A stretch of DNA of 39,988 nucleotides from Sphingomonadales bacterium (GTDB lineage: Bacteria > Pseudomonadota > Alphaproteobacteria > Sphingomonadales > Sphingomonadaceae): NCBI GenBank assembly GCA_028870315.1, contig JAGWPW010000165.1, positions 1 through 39,988 on the forward strand, written 5' to 3'. Position numbers and translations under genes: made by a program. The notes beneath the pieces were generated by a model, which saw nothing but the letters and a program-made list of their open reading frames with translations, was not told where the DNA came from and did no database searches. Shown here one piece after another: positions 6,520 through 15,714 of the stretch. How positions within the stretch are numbered: position 1 is the first letter of the stretch; the number at the start of each line of letters is the position of its first letter.

Positions 6520-9369
6520 ATGATGCCCCCCCGCCTGCTCGCTTCGCTCGCGCTTGCCGCGTTCACCGCCCCCGCCTTCGCCCAGTCCGTCCCGCAGCCT
6601 GCCCCGGCGCCGCTGGCAACGCTCGTGCAGCAGGTAGACATCCCCTATGACAGCTTCACCCTGCCGAACGGGCTGCGCGTCCTTGTCCATACCGATCGCA
6701 AGGCGCCGGTGGTGGGGGTGACGCTCTACTACCGCGTCGGTTCGAAGAACGAGCCGCGCGGGCGCACCGGCTTTGCCCATCTCTACGAGCATCTGTTCTT
6801 CGGCGGATCGGCCGATGCGCCAAGCTTCGACGTGCCGCTGGAGGCGGCGGGCGCGGGCGGGATCAACGGCTCGACATGGTATGACCGCACCAATTACGTC
6901 GAGACCGTGCCCAAGGGCGCGCTGGCGCTGGCGCTGTTCCTCGAAAGCGACCGCATGGGGCACCTGCTGCCGGCGGTGAGCCAGGACAAGCTCGACAAGC
7001 AGCGCGGCGTCGTCGAGAACGAGAAGCGGCAGGACGACAACCAGCCATACGGCCTTGTTCAATATGCGATCGGCGAGGGGCTGTTCCCGGTCGGCCATCC
7101 CTATCGCCACGCCACCATCGGATCGATGGCCGATATCAATGCGGCGACGCTGGGCGACGTGCGCGCATGGTTCACCGATCATTATGCCCCCGACAACGTC
7201 ATCCTGGCGCTGACCGGCGACATCGACGCCAGGACCGCGCGGCCGCTGGTCGAGCGCTATTTCGGCGACATTCCCGCCGGCCCCAGGGTGCAGCCGGTGG
7301 TGGCGGGGCCGGTGACGCTGGCCGCGCCGGTGCACCGCGAGATGACCGACCAGGTCGGCACCTTGCGGCTCTACCGGGTGTGGAGCGCGCCCGGGCTCAA
7401 CGACCATGACACCGCCGCGCTCGAAGTGGCGATGCGGGTGCTCGGCGGGCTGGCGAGCTCGCGGCTCGACAACGACCTCGTGCGCGGCCGGCAGCTTGCG
7501 GTCGATGTTTCCGCCGACGACGAGGACCACGAGCAGGTGAGCATGCTGACGGTGAGCATGGACGTGCGGCCCGGCGTGCCGCGCGCCACCGCCGAGGCCG
7601 CCTTCGACGACGAGATCCGCCGCTTCATCGCCGGCGGCCCCACCGCCGATGAATTGCGCCGCGCCGCGACCATGGCCGTGACCGAACAGATCAACGCGCT
7701 CGAAGTGGTGGGCGGCATGGGCGGCAAGGGCGCGACGCTGGCCGAGGGGCTGCTGTTCTCGGGCGATCCGGCGCATTACCGCAAGCATCTCGAAGCGATC
7801 GCCGCGCTGACCCCGGCGGACGTGCGCGCGGCGCTGCAACGCTGGCTGACCCGGCCGCCGGTCGAGATCGCGGTGACCCCGGGCGAGCGCACCGAAAGCG
7901 GCAACACGATGGGCGGCTGGGGCGACGAGGCCAGCCATCCCGCGCCGCCGCCCGATCCCAAAACGCCGGTGCCGCCGATCCCGCCCGGTCCGCCGCGGAT
8001 CGCCCCACCGGTCGCGCCGATCGCCGATCTCACCTTCCCCGCGATCGCGCACGCCCGGCTCGCCAACGGCATTCCGGTGGCGCTGGCCCGGCGCAGCGCG
8101 GTGCCGACGGTGCTGGTCAGCATGATGTTCGATGCCGGCATCGCCGCCGACGCGCAGGACGGGCCGGGAACGCAAAGCCTGATGCTGCGCATGCTCGACC
8201 AGGGCGCACAAGGCCCGAACGGCCCGGTGAGCGCGGCGCAGATCGCCGCCGACGAGGAGCGGCTGGGCGCCAGCATCGCCGCCAGCCCGACGATCGACAC
8301 CAGCCAGGTCGCGCTTTCGGCGCTGACCGCCAATCTCGCCCCCTCGCTCGAACTGATGCGCGCGGTGGTCCGCGCGCCAAGCTTCGCTGCGGGAGACGTC
8401 GCCCGGATCAAGGCGCAGCGGCTCGCCGAGCTCGACCAGGCGCTTGCCTCGCCGCAGGATCTGGCGATCCGCTCGATCAACCCGCTGCTCTATGGCGCCG
8501 GCCATCCCTATGCGCAGCCCGGCGACGGGCTGGGAACCGCGGCCGCGCTCGCCACCGCGACCCCGCAAAGCCTGCGCGCGGCGCATGACAAATGGCTGCG
8601 CCCCGATCTTGCCCAGATCACCGTCGTCGGCGACATCACGATGGACCGGCTGCTGCCGCTGCTCAACGCCGCCTTTGGCGACTGGCGGGCGCCGTCCACC
8701 CCGCCGCCGGTCAAGCCGATCGACGCGCCGGTGCCCGCGCCGCGCTCGCGGATCGTCGTCATCGATCATCCGCATGCGCAGCAATCGGTGATCGTCGCCG
8801 GGCGGGTGCTGCCGATCGACGGCCGCACCCCCAACCAGGAAGCGGTGGGGCTGGCGAACGACGTGCTCGGTGCCGATTTCCTGTCGCGGCTCAACAGCGA
8901 CCTGCGCGAGGACAAGGGCTGGAGCTACGGCGTCCAGAGCGTGGTGCGCGAGCCCATCGGGCCGCGCAGCCTGCTCGTCTTCGCCCCGGTCGAGGCCGAC
9001 CGCACCGGCGATTCGATCAAGGCGATCATCGCCGACATGACCGCCTTTCCCGCGGCAAGGCCGGTCGGCCCCGCCGAGCTTCAGCGCGCCACCGAAGGAA
9101 CGCTGCGCTCGCTTCCCGATCATTTCCAGACCAATGCCGCGGTGCTCGGCGCGATCCAGATGGACGAAAGGCTGGGCCGGCCCGACGATTACTATGCAAC
9201 CCTGCCCGCGCGCTACCGCGCGCTCGACGCGCAGGCGCTCGATCAGGCGGCGGCGCGGTTCCTCCAGCCCGATGGGCTGATCTATGTCGTGGTCGGCGAT
9301 CGCAAGGTGATCGAGCCGCAGCTTGCGGGAATCGGGCTGCCGGTCGAGTATCGCAGCGCCGCGCAATGA
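6520..9369 (+). CDS. Exported M16-family zinc metallopeptidase (two-domain, pitrilysin-like)
   Basis: 949 residues with a signal peptide (cleavage likely after AFAQ). The inverted zinc motif HLYEH is at residues 87-91, and Glu168 in ENEKRQ sits at the expected distance for the third ligand. Two M16 halves are joined by a proline-rich linker near residues 470-495. The second half starts near 500 (HARLANGIPVALARRSAVPT) and lacks HxxEH, as is normal for the non-catalytic half. Such proteins degrade peptides in the periplasm. Two ATG codons are adjacent (6520 and 6523); GGAG at 6514-6517 fits the second slightly better. The gene is probably its own transcription unit or shares one with the small exported protein 117 bp downstream. 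Confidence 0.92.
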   Translation: MMPPRLLASLALAAFTAPAFAQSVPQPAPAPLATLVQQVDIPYDSFTLPNGLRVLVHTDRKAPVVGVTLYYRVGSKNEPRGRTGFAHLYEHLFFGGSADAPSFDVPLEAAGAGGINGSTWYDRTNYVETVPKGALALALFLESDRMGHLLPAVSQDKLDKQRGVVENEKRQDDNQPYGLVQYAIGEGLFPVGHPYRHATIGSMADINAATLGDVRAWFTDHYAPDNVILALTGDIDARTARPLVERYFGDIPAGPRVQPVVAGPVTLAAPVHREMTDQVGTLRLYRVWSAPGLNDHDTAALEVAMRVLGGLASSRLDNDLVRGRQLAVDVSADDEDHEQVSMLTVSMDVRPGVPRATAEAAFDDEIRRFIAGGPTADELRRAATMAVTEQINALEVVGGMGGKGATLAEGLLFSGDPAHYRKHLEAIAALTPADVRAALQRWLTRPPVEIAVTPGERTESGNTMGGWGDEASHPAPPPDPKTPVPPIPPGPPRIAPPVAPIADLTFPAIAHARLANGIPVALARRSAVPTVLVSMMFDAGIAADAQDGPGTQSLMLRMLDQGAQGPNGPVSAAQIAADEERLGASIAASPTIDTSQVALSALTANLAPSLELMRAVVRAPSFAAGDVARIKAQRLAELDQALASPQDLAIRSINPLLYGAGHPYAQPGDGLGTAAALATATPQSLRAAHDKWLRPDLAQITVVGDITMDRLLPLLNAAFGDWRAPSTPPPVKPIDAPVPAPRSRIVVIDHPHAQQSVIVAGRVLPIDGRTPNQEAVGLANDVLGADFLSRLNSDLREDKGWSYGVQSVVREPIGPRSLLVFAPVEADRTGDSIKAIIADMTAFPAARPVGPAELQRATEGTLRSLPDHFQTNAAVLGAIQMDERLGRPDDYYATLPARYRALDAQALDQAAARFLQPDGLIYVVVGDRKVIEPQLAGIGLPVEYRSAAQ

Positions 9370-9486
9370 AGCACAAATGCTCCGGCCCGGTCACCCGCTG
9401 TTTACCACCTCGCGCCACCAAAGCTTGACGACTCGCGCCTAAACCGTCCGCGAGGCCCGCAAAACCCGCGGGCGACGGAGGCGGCG

Positions 9487-9786
9487 ATGCAGCCGATCGC
9501 AAGAATCTGGGTGGTGCTGGGCGGCGCGGCGCTGGCGCTGGCACCGATGGGGGCAAGCGCCGCGCCAACCGGCACCTTCCGGGTCAGCGCCAATGGCGCG
9601 AGCCGGGAAGCCGCGCTCAAGGATGCGACCCAGCTGATCGGCCAGGTCTGTGCGGCAAGCAGCTTTGTCGTCATCGCGGACGGTATCCGCCAGGCCGAGG
9701 GCGGCGGCGCGTTCTACGGGCCGGTCAGCGCCCGCTGCACTCCCGCCGCCGAGCCCGCCCGGCCGGTCACGCTCGCCAAGCTGTGA
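9487..9786 (+). CDS. Small exported protein of unknown function
   Basis: 99 residues. A signal peptide (LGGAALALAPMGASAAP) is followed by about 70 residues with two cysteines, one in IGQVCAASS and one in SARCTPAA, which could form a disulfide in the periplasm. GGAGG at 9477-9481 gives a good ribosome-binding site for the ATG at 9487. I do not recognise the mature domain. The pattern of an alternating strand, helix, strand (TFRVSANGASREAALKDATQ) suggests a small alpha/beta fold. It converges on gatB, with a hairpin between them. Confidence 0.75.
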   Translation: MQPIARIWVVLGGAALALAPMGASAAPTGTFRVSANGASREAALKDATQLIGQVCAASSFVVIADGIRQAEGGGAFYGPVSARCTPAAEPARPVTLAKL

Positions 9787-9792
9787 TCGCGA

Positions 9793-9820
9793 CGGTGCGC
9801 GCGGATCAGGCCGCGCACCG
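9793..9820. terminator. Hairpin between convergent genes (possible bidirectional terminator)
   Basis: CGGTGCGCG at 9793-9801 pairs perfectly with CGCGCACCG at 9812-9820, giving a 9-bp stem with a 10-nt loop. It lies between the stop of the small exported gene and the stop of gatB. No T-run follows on either strand, so intrinsic termination would be weak. Confidence 0.45.
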
Positions 9821-9849
9821 GATGCGCTGCTGCGCCAAACGCCTGAACC

Positions 9850-11373
9850 CTAGCCGAGCGCCTGCTTCAGAAGTTCGTTGACCAACTGCGGATTGGCCTT
9901 GCCCTGCATCGCCTTCATCGTCTGGCCGACGAAGAAGCCGAACAGCGCCTCCTTGCCCGCCCGGTACTGATCGACCTTCTCGGCGTGGGCAGCGAGCACC
10001 GCGGCGACCGCTGCCTCGATCGCGCCGGTATCGCTGGTCTGGGTGAGGCCCTCGCGCGTGACGATGGCGGCCGCACCCTCGCCGCTTTCGATCATCTTTT
10101 CGAGCACCTGCTTGGCGATGGTGTTCGAGATCGTGCCCTTCGCGACCAGTGCGAGCAGTTCCGCCCCCGCGACCGGGCTGACCGGCGAATTGTCTAGCGT
10201 CCGGCCCGCCTTGGCGAGCGCACCGAACAGATCGGACAGCAGCCAGTTCGCCGCCTGCCGGGCGACTTCGGCGAGGCTCCTGCCCTGCGCGGCGGCGCTG
10301 GCCCCGGCAAGCGCCTCGAACCACCGTGCGGTCTCGACCTCGGCGGTCAGCACGCCCGCGGCATAGGCGGTCAGCCCCAGCGCTGTCTCGTAGCGATGGC
10401 GCTTGGCGTCGGGGAGTTCGGGCAGGCTCTCGCGGCATTCGCCGATGAACGCTTCGTCGAGCACCAGCGGCAACAGGTCGGGATCGGGAAAATAGCGATA
10501 GTCATGCGCATCCTCCTTGGAGCGCATCGAGCGGGTCGTGCCGCTGTCGGGATCGAACAACCGTGTTTCCTGGACGATGCTGCCGCCGGCTTCGAGGACA
10601 TCGACCTGGCGGTTCGCCTCATGCTCGATCGCGGCCATGACGAAGCGCACCGAATTGACGTTCTTGGTCTCGGTGCGCGTGCCGAAGGGCTGGCCGGGCT
10701 TGCGCACGCTGACATTGACGTCGGCGCGCATCGAGCCTTCCTCCATGTTGCCGTCGCAGCTTCCGACATAGCGCAGGATCGCGCGCAGCTTGCGCAGATA
10801 AGCTCCGGCCTCGGCGGGCGAGCGCATGTCGGGCCGACTGACGATCTCCATCAGCGCCACCCCGGAACGGTTCAGATCGACATAGGACATCGTCGGGTGC
10901 TGGTCGTGCATCAGCTTGCCCGCGTCCTGCTCGACATGGATGCGCTCTATGCCGATACGCTTGACCGCAGGCTCGCTGTCCGCGCCCGCGCGCTTGTCGT
11001 CGAGGCTGATCTCGATATGCCCCTCGCCAACCAGCGGGTGATAGAGCTGGCTGATCTGGTAACCCTGCGGCAGATCGGCATAGAAATAATTCTTGCGATC
11101 GAAGCGCGAGACGCGGTTGATCGGCGCATCGACGGCAAGGCCGGTGCGCACCGCCTGACGGATGCATTCCTTGTTGGGCACCGGCAGCATGCCCGGCATG
11201 GCGGCATCGACCAGGCTGACCTGGGCGTTGGGTTCGGCACCGAAGGCGGTCGCCGCACCCGAGAACAGCTTCGCGCGGCTGGCGATCTGGGCGTGGACCT
11301 CAAGCCCGATCACCACCTCCCACGCGCCGGTCGCGCCGTCTATGCGATAGGAACTTTGCGATAAGGATGCCAT
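9850..11373 (-). CDS. gatB: Asp-tRNA(Asn)/Glu-tRNA(Gln) amidotransferase subunit B
   Basis: 507 residues, near the family norm. The N-terminus has [13 protein letters not shown], followed by KLFSGAAT, then the kinase-like core with [35 protein letters not shown] and DVNVSVR. The C-terminal tail domain ends [17 protein letters not shown]. GatB phosphorylates the misacylated tRNA and channels ammonia from GatA to form Gln-tRNA(Gln) and/or Asn-tRNA(Asn). Bacteria lacking GlnRS or AsnRS need it. It is separated from gatA by an unrelated AT-rich acyltransferase gene, whose stop lies 19 nt upstream; AGGGG precedes the ATG at 11373. Confidence 0.97.
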   Translation of the reverse strand: MASLSQSSYRIDGATGAWEVVIGLEVHAQIASRAKLFSGAATAFGAEPNAQVSLVDAAMPGMLPVPNKECIRQAVRTGLAVDAPINRVSRFDRKNYFYADLPQGYQISQLYHPLVGEGHIEISLDDKRAGADSEPAVKRIGIERIHVEQDAGKLMHDQHPTMSYVDLNRSGVALMEIVSRPDMRSPAEAGAYLRKLRAILRYVGSCDGNMEEGSMRADVNVSVRKPGQPFGTRTETKNVNSVRFVMAAIEHEANRQVDVLEAGGSIVQETRLFDPDSGTTRSMRSKEDAHDYRYFPDPDLLPLVLDEAFIGECRESLPELPDAKRHRYETALGLTAYAAGVLTAEVETARWFEALAGASAAAQGRSLAEVARQAANWLLSDLFGALAKAGRTLDNSPVSPVAGAELLALVAKGTISNTIAKQVLEKMIESGEGAAAIVTREGLTQTSDTGAIEAAVAAVLAAHAEKVDQYRAGKEALFGFFVGQTMKAMQGKANPQLVNELLKQALG

Positions 11374-11392
11374 GACGACCCCTGTTACCCCT

Positions 11393-12562
11393 TCAAGCGC
11401 GCGCGAGATGCTTATGAGAGCGCATGCGCCCGCTCACCATCTTCCGCGCCCATTTATGCGATGGAATTTCAACAAATTTCAGAAAATATCCTGCCAGCCA
11501 ATATGTGACGATCACCGGTATCGCCGTCAAAATCACATCCTCGACAGTTGAGAGGACGTATTGATGGCCGAAGCGGCACGCATTCACACATGAATTCGCA
11601 AATACTTTCAGATATTTCAGCAATCCGGCATAGAATATTATCAATATGTAGTGAATAAGATAATATGAATAACTTCTATTTCCAAGAGATACCAGGATCT
11701 TGTTTTTCAGGATTTTCGATATCAGGCCGGTTTCCTTCGCATATACCGCGACGAAAAACGCAAAAATGATCGGCACGCCGAGATGGACGTATTTGCTACC
11801 GAAACTCACGGCGGCGATGGCAATTGCTGTGATTATCAATTCCAGGAAGTTGGAGCTTCTGATTTTTAATATATCAAAAAATATTGACACCAGAACCCCA
11901 AGAGAAAATCCGTATGCGCACCGGATAAAGCCGAAATCATAGGTAGTATCTATGCCGTTCTTCGAAAAGATCGTGAGAATACCGAGACACAGCAAGGCCA
12001 TAAGAGAAAATTTTATCGCATCCTTGACGAAATAAACTTTCACCAAGGCGCAGAAACACAAATACATCCAGATTTCAGCAGAAATGCTCCACGAAGGCGT
12101 ATTCCAGTCGGCGAGGTGATTCCCCCCTGTCGAATTTATAAGAAGAGCCGTCGATATAAAATCTGATAACCCGCGATGATGCAGAGCCGACACGCTTTTC
12201 GGCAGGAGAATGGGAAACAGGATTGCCACGATTATCAAAACCACGGCATGAAGTGGATACAGCCTTCCAATTCTCAAAAACATGAAATCGACTGCCCGCA
12301 ATCCCTTCGCCAATTCTGCCCTGTATTTGGTCGAAATGATGAAACCACTCAGCACGAAGAAAAAATCGACCAGAAGATAACCATTCGTAACGAAGTAATT
12401 TTGCGTAACATAAGTCATCGGCACGTAGACATGATCGATCGCGAACCGGTTGAAGTGGTACAGCGATACGACAACCGCACAGATTCCGCGCAGCGAATCG
12501 AGGCATATGTAGCGATGCACCGGGGCGGCCGCAGCGCGGCCATCGGAACCCGGCGGGTTCAT
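11393..12562 (-). CDS. Membrane acyltransferase (acyltransferase-3 family), AT-rich insertion in the gat operon
   Basis: 389 residues from the ATG at 12562; the frame extends to 12673, overlapping gatA. The family start is [17 protein letters not shown], followed by [13 protein letters not shown] and [17 protein letters not shown]. The remainder is a series of about ten hydrophobic segments. Such proteins transfer acyl (often acetyl) groups to sugars of O-antigen, exopolysaccharide or other envelope glycans. Composition is unlike the neighbours: 11641-11700 has 17 G+C of 60, against 43 of 60 at 11221-11280 in gatB, and codons such as ATA and AAA are common. It lies between gatA and gatB on the same strand, so it is probably cotranscribed with them. 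Both the base content and the position suggest horizontal acquisition. The first 20 codons are GC-rich like the host, so the true start could be internal. Confidence 0.9.
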   Translation of the reverse strand: MNPPGSDGRAAAAPVHRYICLDSLRGICAVVVSLYHFNRFAIDHVYVPMTYVTQNYFVTNGYLLVDFFFVLSGFIISTKYRAELAKGLRAVDFMFLRIGRLYPLHAVVLIIVAILFPILLPKSVSALHHRGLSDFISTALLINSTGGNHLADWNTPSWSISAEIWMYLCFCALVKVYFVKDAIKFSLMALLCLGILTIFSKNGIDTTYDFGFIRCAYGFSLGVLVSIFFDILKIRSSNFLELIITAIAIAAVSFGSKYVHLGVPIIFAFFVAVYAKETGLISKILKNKILVSLGNRSYSYYLIHYILIIFYAGLLKYLKVFANSCVNACRFGHQYVLSTVEDVILTAIPVIVTYWLAGYFLKFVEIPSHKWARKMVSGRMRSHKHLARA

Positions 12563-12641
12563 GATCGGACCACGGCGATGATCGGGCCGCCACACCCCGG
12601 CATGCGGGGCACGCCCGTATCGGGCGCCGGCGAAGGCAGGC

Positions 12642-14135
12642 TCAGGCCCACCATCTGGCGGGCCGCGCGACAAATCCGGCGCGCTGCTCGATCGCCAGCG
12701 CGGCGTTCAGCACCCCTTGCTCGTCGAGCGGGCGGCCGATCACCTGCAAGCCCAGCGGCAGCCCCTCGCCGTTCAGCCCCGCGGGCACCGACATGGCCGG
12801 AAGCCCGGCAAGGCTTGCGGGCACCGAAAACACATCGTTGAGATACATCGCCAGCGGATCGTCGCTCTTTTCGCCCAGCGCGAAGGCGGCGGTCGGCGTC
12901 GTCGGCGCAAGGATCGCGTCGCAACTGGCGAAAGCCTGCGTGAAATCGCGCGCGATCAGCGTGCGCAGCTTCTGGGCGCGGGTGAAATAGGCATCGTAGA
13001 AGCCCGCCGAGAGCACATAGGTGCCGATCATGATCCGCCGCCGCACCTCGGCGCCGAAGCCCGCGGCGCGGGTGGCGGCATACATGTCCTGGAGCCCCGC
13101 GCCCTCGGGCAGGTCGCGCAGCCCGTAGCGCACCCCGTCATAGCGCGCGAGGTTCGAGGAAGCCTCGGCAGGGGCGATGATGTAATAGGCGGGCAGCGCG
13201 TAATGCGTATGCGGCAGGCTGATGTCGATCACCCGCGCGCCCGCGTCCTTGAGCCAGGCGATCCCCAGCTCCCAGCTTTTCGCGACCTCGGCATCCATTC
13301 CGTCCATGCGATATTCGCGCGGGATGCCGATGGTGCAGCCCGACAGATCGGCATCGAGCGCCGCCGTCCAGCCGGGCACCGGCGCATCGAGGCTGGTCGC
13401 GTCCTTGGGGTCATGCCCCGCCATGGCTTCGAGCAGCACCGCGCAGTCGCGCACGTCGCGCGCCATCGCGCCGGCCTGGTCGAGCGAACTGGCGAAAGCG
13501 ACGATGCCCCAGCGCGAGCAGCGGCCATAGCCCGGCTTGATCCCGGCGATGCCGGTGAAGGCGGCGGGCTGGCGGATCGAGCCGCCGGTGTCGGTGCCGG
13601 TCGCCGCCGGGCAGAGCCGCGCCGCCACCGCCGCCGAACTGCCGCCAGAGGAACCGCCGGGGGCGATCGGCGCCGGATCCTGGTTGTGCCCGCGCCGCCA
13701 GGGCGAGATCACCTTGCCGAAAGCGCTGGTCTCGTTCGACGAGCCCATCGCGAATTCGTCGAGATTGAGCTTGCCGAGCATCCCCGCGCCCGCATCCCAC
13801 AATCTGCCCGAGACCGTGCTTTCATAGGGAGGCACGAAATGCCCCAGGATATGGCTTGCCGCCGTGGTCCGCACGCCTTGGGTGCAGAACAGGTCCTTCA
13901 TCCCGATCGGCACCCCGGCAAGGCGCCCCAGCGGACGCCCGGCGGCACGATCGGCGTCGATCCGCTCCGCCGCGGCGAGCGCGTGATCGGGGGTGGGCGT
14001 GATGAAGGCGTTGAGCGCGGGCTGCGCCGCCGCGATCGCCGCGTTGAACGCCTGCGCCACCTCGCGCGCCGAAAAATCGCCCGCGGCGACCCCGTCGCGG
14101 ATCGCGGTGACGCCGAGTTCGGTCAGATCGCTCAT
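12642..14135 (-). CDS. gatA: Asp-tRNA(Asn)/Glu-tRNA(Gln) amidotransferase subunit A
   Basis: 497 residues, the typical length. It is an amidase-signature enzyme whose Ser-cisSer-Lys triad is visible: Lys80 in [10 protein letters not shown], Ser162 in GGSSGG, and Ser186 in [11 protein letters not shown]. It hydrolyses glutamine to supply ammonia to GatB. The start overlaps the gatC stop by 4 nt (ATGA at 14135-14132), which shows translational coupling. The usual next gene, gatB, is displaced by the acyltransferase gene. Confidence 0.97.
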   Translation of the reverse strand: MSDLTELGVTAIRDGVAAGDFSAREVAQAFNAAIAAAQPALNAFITPTPDHALAAAERIDADRAAGRPLGRLAGVPIGMKDLFCTQGVRTTAASHILGHFVPPYESTVSGRLWDAGAGMLGKLNLDEFAMGSSNETSAFGKVISPWRRGHNQDPAPIAPGGSSGGSSAAVAARLCPAATGTDTGGSIRQPAAFTGIAGIKPGYGRCSRWGIVAFASSLDQAGAMARDVRDCAVLLEAMAGHDPKDATSLDAPVPGWTAALDADLSGCTIGIPREYRMDGMDAEVAKSWELGIAWLKDAGARVIDISLPHTHYALPAYYIIAPAEASSNLARYDGVRYGLRDLPEGAGLQDMYAATRAAGFGAEVRRRIMIGTYVLSAGFYDAYFTRAQKLRTLIARDFTQAFASCDAILAPTTPTAAFALGEKSDDPLAMYLNDVFSVPASLAGLPAMSVPAGLNGEGLPLGLQVIGRPLDEQGVLNAALAIEQRAGFVARPARWWA

Positions 14136-14434
14136 TCGATCACCTTGGGCACGCCGAAGAAACCATGCGCCGCCGCCGGGGCATTCGCCAGCACCGCATC
14201 GCGCTTGCCGCCGCCGGTCAGCGGATCGGCATCGACAACATCCTCGCGCAGCACCAGCACGCCGGGCGCGCCGTTGGTCATCGGCTCGATGCCCGAGACA
14301 TCGACCTCGCCGAGCAGTTCGACCCAGGCGAGGATCTTGTTGAGCTCGGGCTCCAGCGCGGCGACCTCGTCCTCGCCGAGCCTGATGCGCGCGAGCGCGG
14401 CGATCCGCGCCACCGTGGCTTTATCGACCGACAT
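14132..14434 (-). CDS. gatC: Asp-tRNA(Asn)/Glu-tRNA(Gln) amidotransferase subunit C
   Basis: 100 residues, the normal size. The sequence [38 protein letters not shown] is the GatC N-terminal helical pattern (quoted here as overlapping segments [12 protein letters not shown] and [15 protein letters not shown]), followed by VLREDVV and the C-terminal [11 protein letters not shown]. GatC is the small scaffold that ties GatA to GatB. It is first in the gat group, 36 nt after the FKBP gene on the same strand, so the FKBP gene may share its transcript. Confidence 0.95.
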   Translation of the reverse strand: MSVDKATVARIAALARIRLGEDEVAALEPELNKILAWVELLGEVDVSGIEPMTNGAPGVLVLREDVVDADPLTGGGKRDAVLANAPAAAHGFFGVPKVIE

Positions 14435-14470
14435 TCATCAGAAACCTGCTGCGAGAAACGGGGATCGCGC

Positions 14471-15031
14471 CTACTGACCCGGCGGGGGCGCGGGCGCATC
14501 GCCACCGGGCGCGGCGCCGCCCGGCGCGCCCTGCATCTGGTGCATCCGCTCGGCCATCATCATCTGCTGGAACTGCTGATATTGCTGGAGCGGCATGGCG
14601 CCGACCAGCGTCACGTCGAAAATGAGGTCGCTGTTGGCCGGGATCACCACCTGCCCGGTCGCATCGCGCTTGGTGTCGGCGCCATAGGCAAGGCTTGCCG
14701 GAATTTCGAGCCGGTAGCTGCCGCCGGGCTTCATCTGCTTGAGACCCTTGGCAAAGCCGGGAATGACGCCGTTGATCGGCATCGCCACCTTGTCGCCGCG
14801 GTCGAACACCCGGCCATCGCGCAGCGAGCCGACATAATTGACGAGCGCGACATCATCGTCGGTCGGCGAGGCGCCCGAACCGTCCCTGATCACCGTCAGC
14901 CGCACATCGACCATGCGCGTGGCATGGGCGATACCGAAAGCCAGCAGCAGCCCCGCGATCACCGCGATCCACAGCTTGACGAGCGAGCCCTTTGCAAGCG
15001 GCGGCAACGGCACGCGGGTGATTTCGGTCAT
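14471..15031 (-). CDS. Membrane-anchored FKBP-type peptidyl-prolyl isomerase
   Basis: 186 residues from the ATG at 15031, chosen because GAGGA lies 7 nt upstream and because the preceding in-frame stretch is the shadow of rpsU. A single hydrophobic segment (residues about 19-36, LWIAVIAGLLLAFGIAHA) acts as an uncleaved anchor or signal. The FKBP domain follows: VALVNYVGSLRDGRVFDRG, PINGVIPGFAKGLKQMKPGG, AYGADT, VIPANSDLIFDVTLV. The C-terminus is unusual: glutamine/methionine-rich (QQYQQFQQMMMAERMHQM) and then a glycine/proline tail. It would help fold proteins at the membrane, probably on the periplasmic side. It lies between rpsU and gatC on the same strand. Confidence 0.9.
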   Translation of the reverse strand: MTEITRVPLPPLAKGSLVKLWIAVIAGLLLAFGIAHATRMVDVRLTVIRDGSGASPTDDDVALVNYVGSLRDGRVFDRGDKVAMPINGVIPGFAKGLKQMKPGGSYRLEIPASLAYGADTKRDATGQVVIPANSDLIFDVTLVGAMPLQQYQQFQQMMMAERMHQMQGAPGGAAPGGDAPAPPPGQ

Positions 15032-15165
15032 CGTCGGTCCTCGCAGAAGTGCGGCGCCCTCTTGGCGCAAGCGCCCGCGCGGAGCAAGAGAGCGTGCGCG
15101 CAAGCGGATATGAAAATGCGAGGACCGCCGGCCCTCGCATCGCGCTTGCCCCAGGCGCGGCGACA

Positions 15166-15181
15166 CGGGCGGCTGCGCCCG
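15166..15181 (-). terminator. Small hairpin between rpsU and the FKBP gene
   Basis: CGGGCG at 15166-15171 pairs with CGCCCG at 15176-15181 around a 4-nt loop, 18 nt after the rpsU stop. No T-run follows on the minus strand. It could reduce read-through from the highly expressed rpsU into the FKBP gene, but short GC stems are common by chance in this genome. Confidence 0.25.
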
Positions 15182-15198
15182 AGCCGGCCGGTCCGGTG

Positions 15199-15405
15199 CT
15201 ATTTGGCGCTGTCGCGCTCCAGCCGCTTGCGCTCCAGCTTGCGCGCGCGGCGCACCGCCGCCGCCTTTTCGCGGGCGCGCTTCTCGCTCGGCTTCTCGTA
15301 GTGGCGGCGCAGCTTCATCTCGCGGTACACGCCCTCGCGCTGCAGCTTCTTCTTGAGCGCGCGCAGGGCCTGATCGACATTGTTGTCGCGGACGAGAATT
15401 TGCAT
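15199..15405 (-). CDS. rpsU: 30S ribosomal protein S21
   Basis: 68 residues, the size expected in sphingomonads. [20 protein letters not shown] begins the protein and is followed by [23 protein letters not shown] in overlapping form and a lysine/arginine-rich tail ([16 protein letters not shown]). S21 binds the 30S platform near the anti-Shine-Dalgarno sequence. The frame is open upstream to 15645, but the ATG at 15405 gives the conserved start and has GGAG ten bases before it. A candidate promoter lies about 115 bp upstream. Confidence 0.97.
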   Translation of the reverse strand: MQILVRDNNVDQALRALKKKLQREGVYREMKLRRHYEKPSEKRAREKAAAVRRARKLERKRLERDSAK

Positions 15406-15520
15406 AAACCAACTGACTCCAGATAAACCAGAAAGCCCGAACCCGCCGATACGGGCGCCGGGGAAACGAAACAAACGAGGGCGGCGCCGAATCCGGTGGA
15501 AATCGACCCCAAGTCGCGCG

Positions 15521-15549
15521 CCGCTAGCAAAACCCCGGCGCCAAGGCAA
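15521..15549 (-). promoter_or_regulatory. Candidate promoter for rpsU; rest of the 15,406-15,714 gap
   Basis: On the minus strand TTGCCT (15549-15544) and TAGCGG (15526-15521) are 17 bp apart, with the GCTAGC hexamer at the -10 position. This leaves a leader of about 110 nt before rpsU. The rest of the 309-bp gap holds two TTGCAT repeats at 15612-15617 and 15627-15632, followed by TAAATT, which may belong to the TonB-receptor promoter. I see no gene or RNA in it. Confidence 0.35.
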
Positions 15550-15714
15550 GTTCGCGATGGCGCCCGCGCCTGTTTCCATTTTGCCACAGTCGAGCCGCCG
15601 CGCGGGTGAATTTGCATACGGGGCAGTTGCATTAAATTCCGGCATGCGGCAGCGTGATCGGTGAAGCGGCTGTGAGACCGCTTTTCGGCGAATTCATCGG
15701 GTGAGGATCGAGCC

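Noticed and set aside
6463..9366. A 967-codon open frame on the minus strand opposite the M16 peptidase gene
   Set aside because: It is the antisense shadow of a well-supported gene. Its translation is a His/Arg/Gly/Asp-rich mixture without domains, as expected from GC-rich codon bias.
12562..12673. Longer N-terminus for the acyltransferase (start at 12673)
   Set aside because: It would overlap gatA by 32 bp, and the added residues are Pro/Gly/Arg-rich without a family match.
12717..14477. Long plus-strand open frame opposite gatA and gatC
   Set aside because: Shadow of gatA/gatC, whose catalytic motifs are intact on the minus strand.
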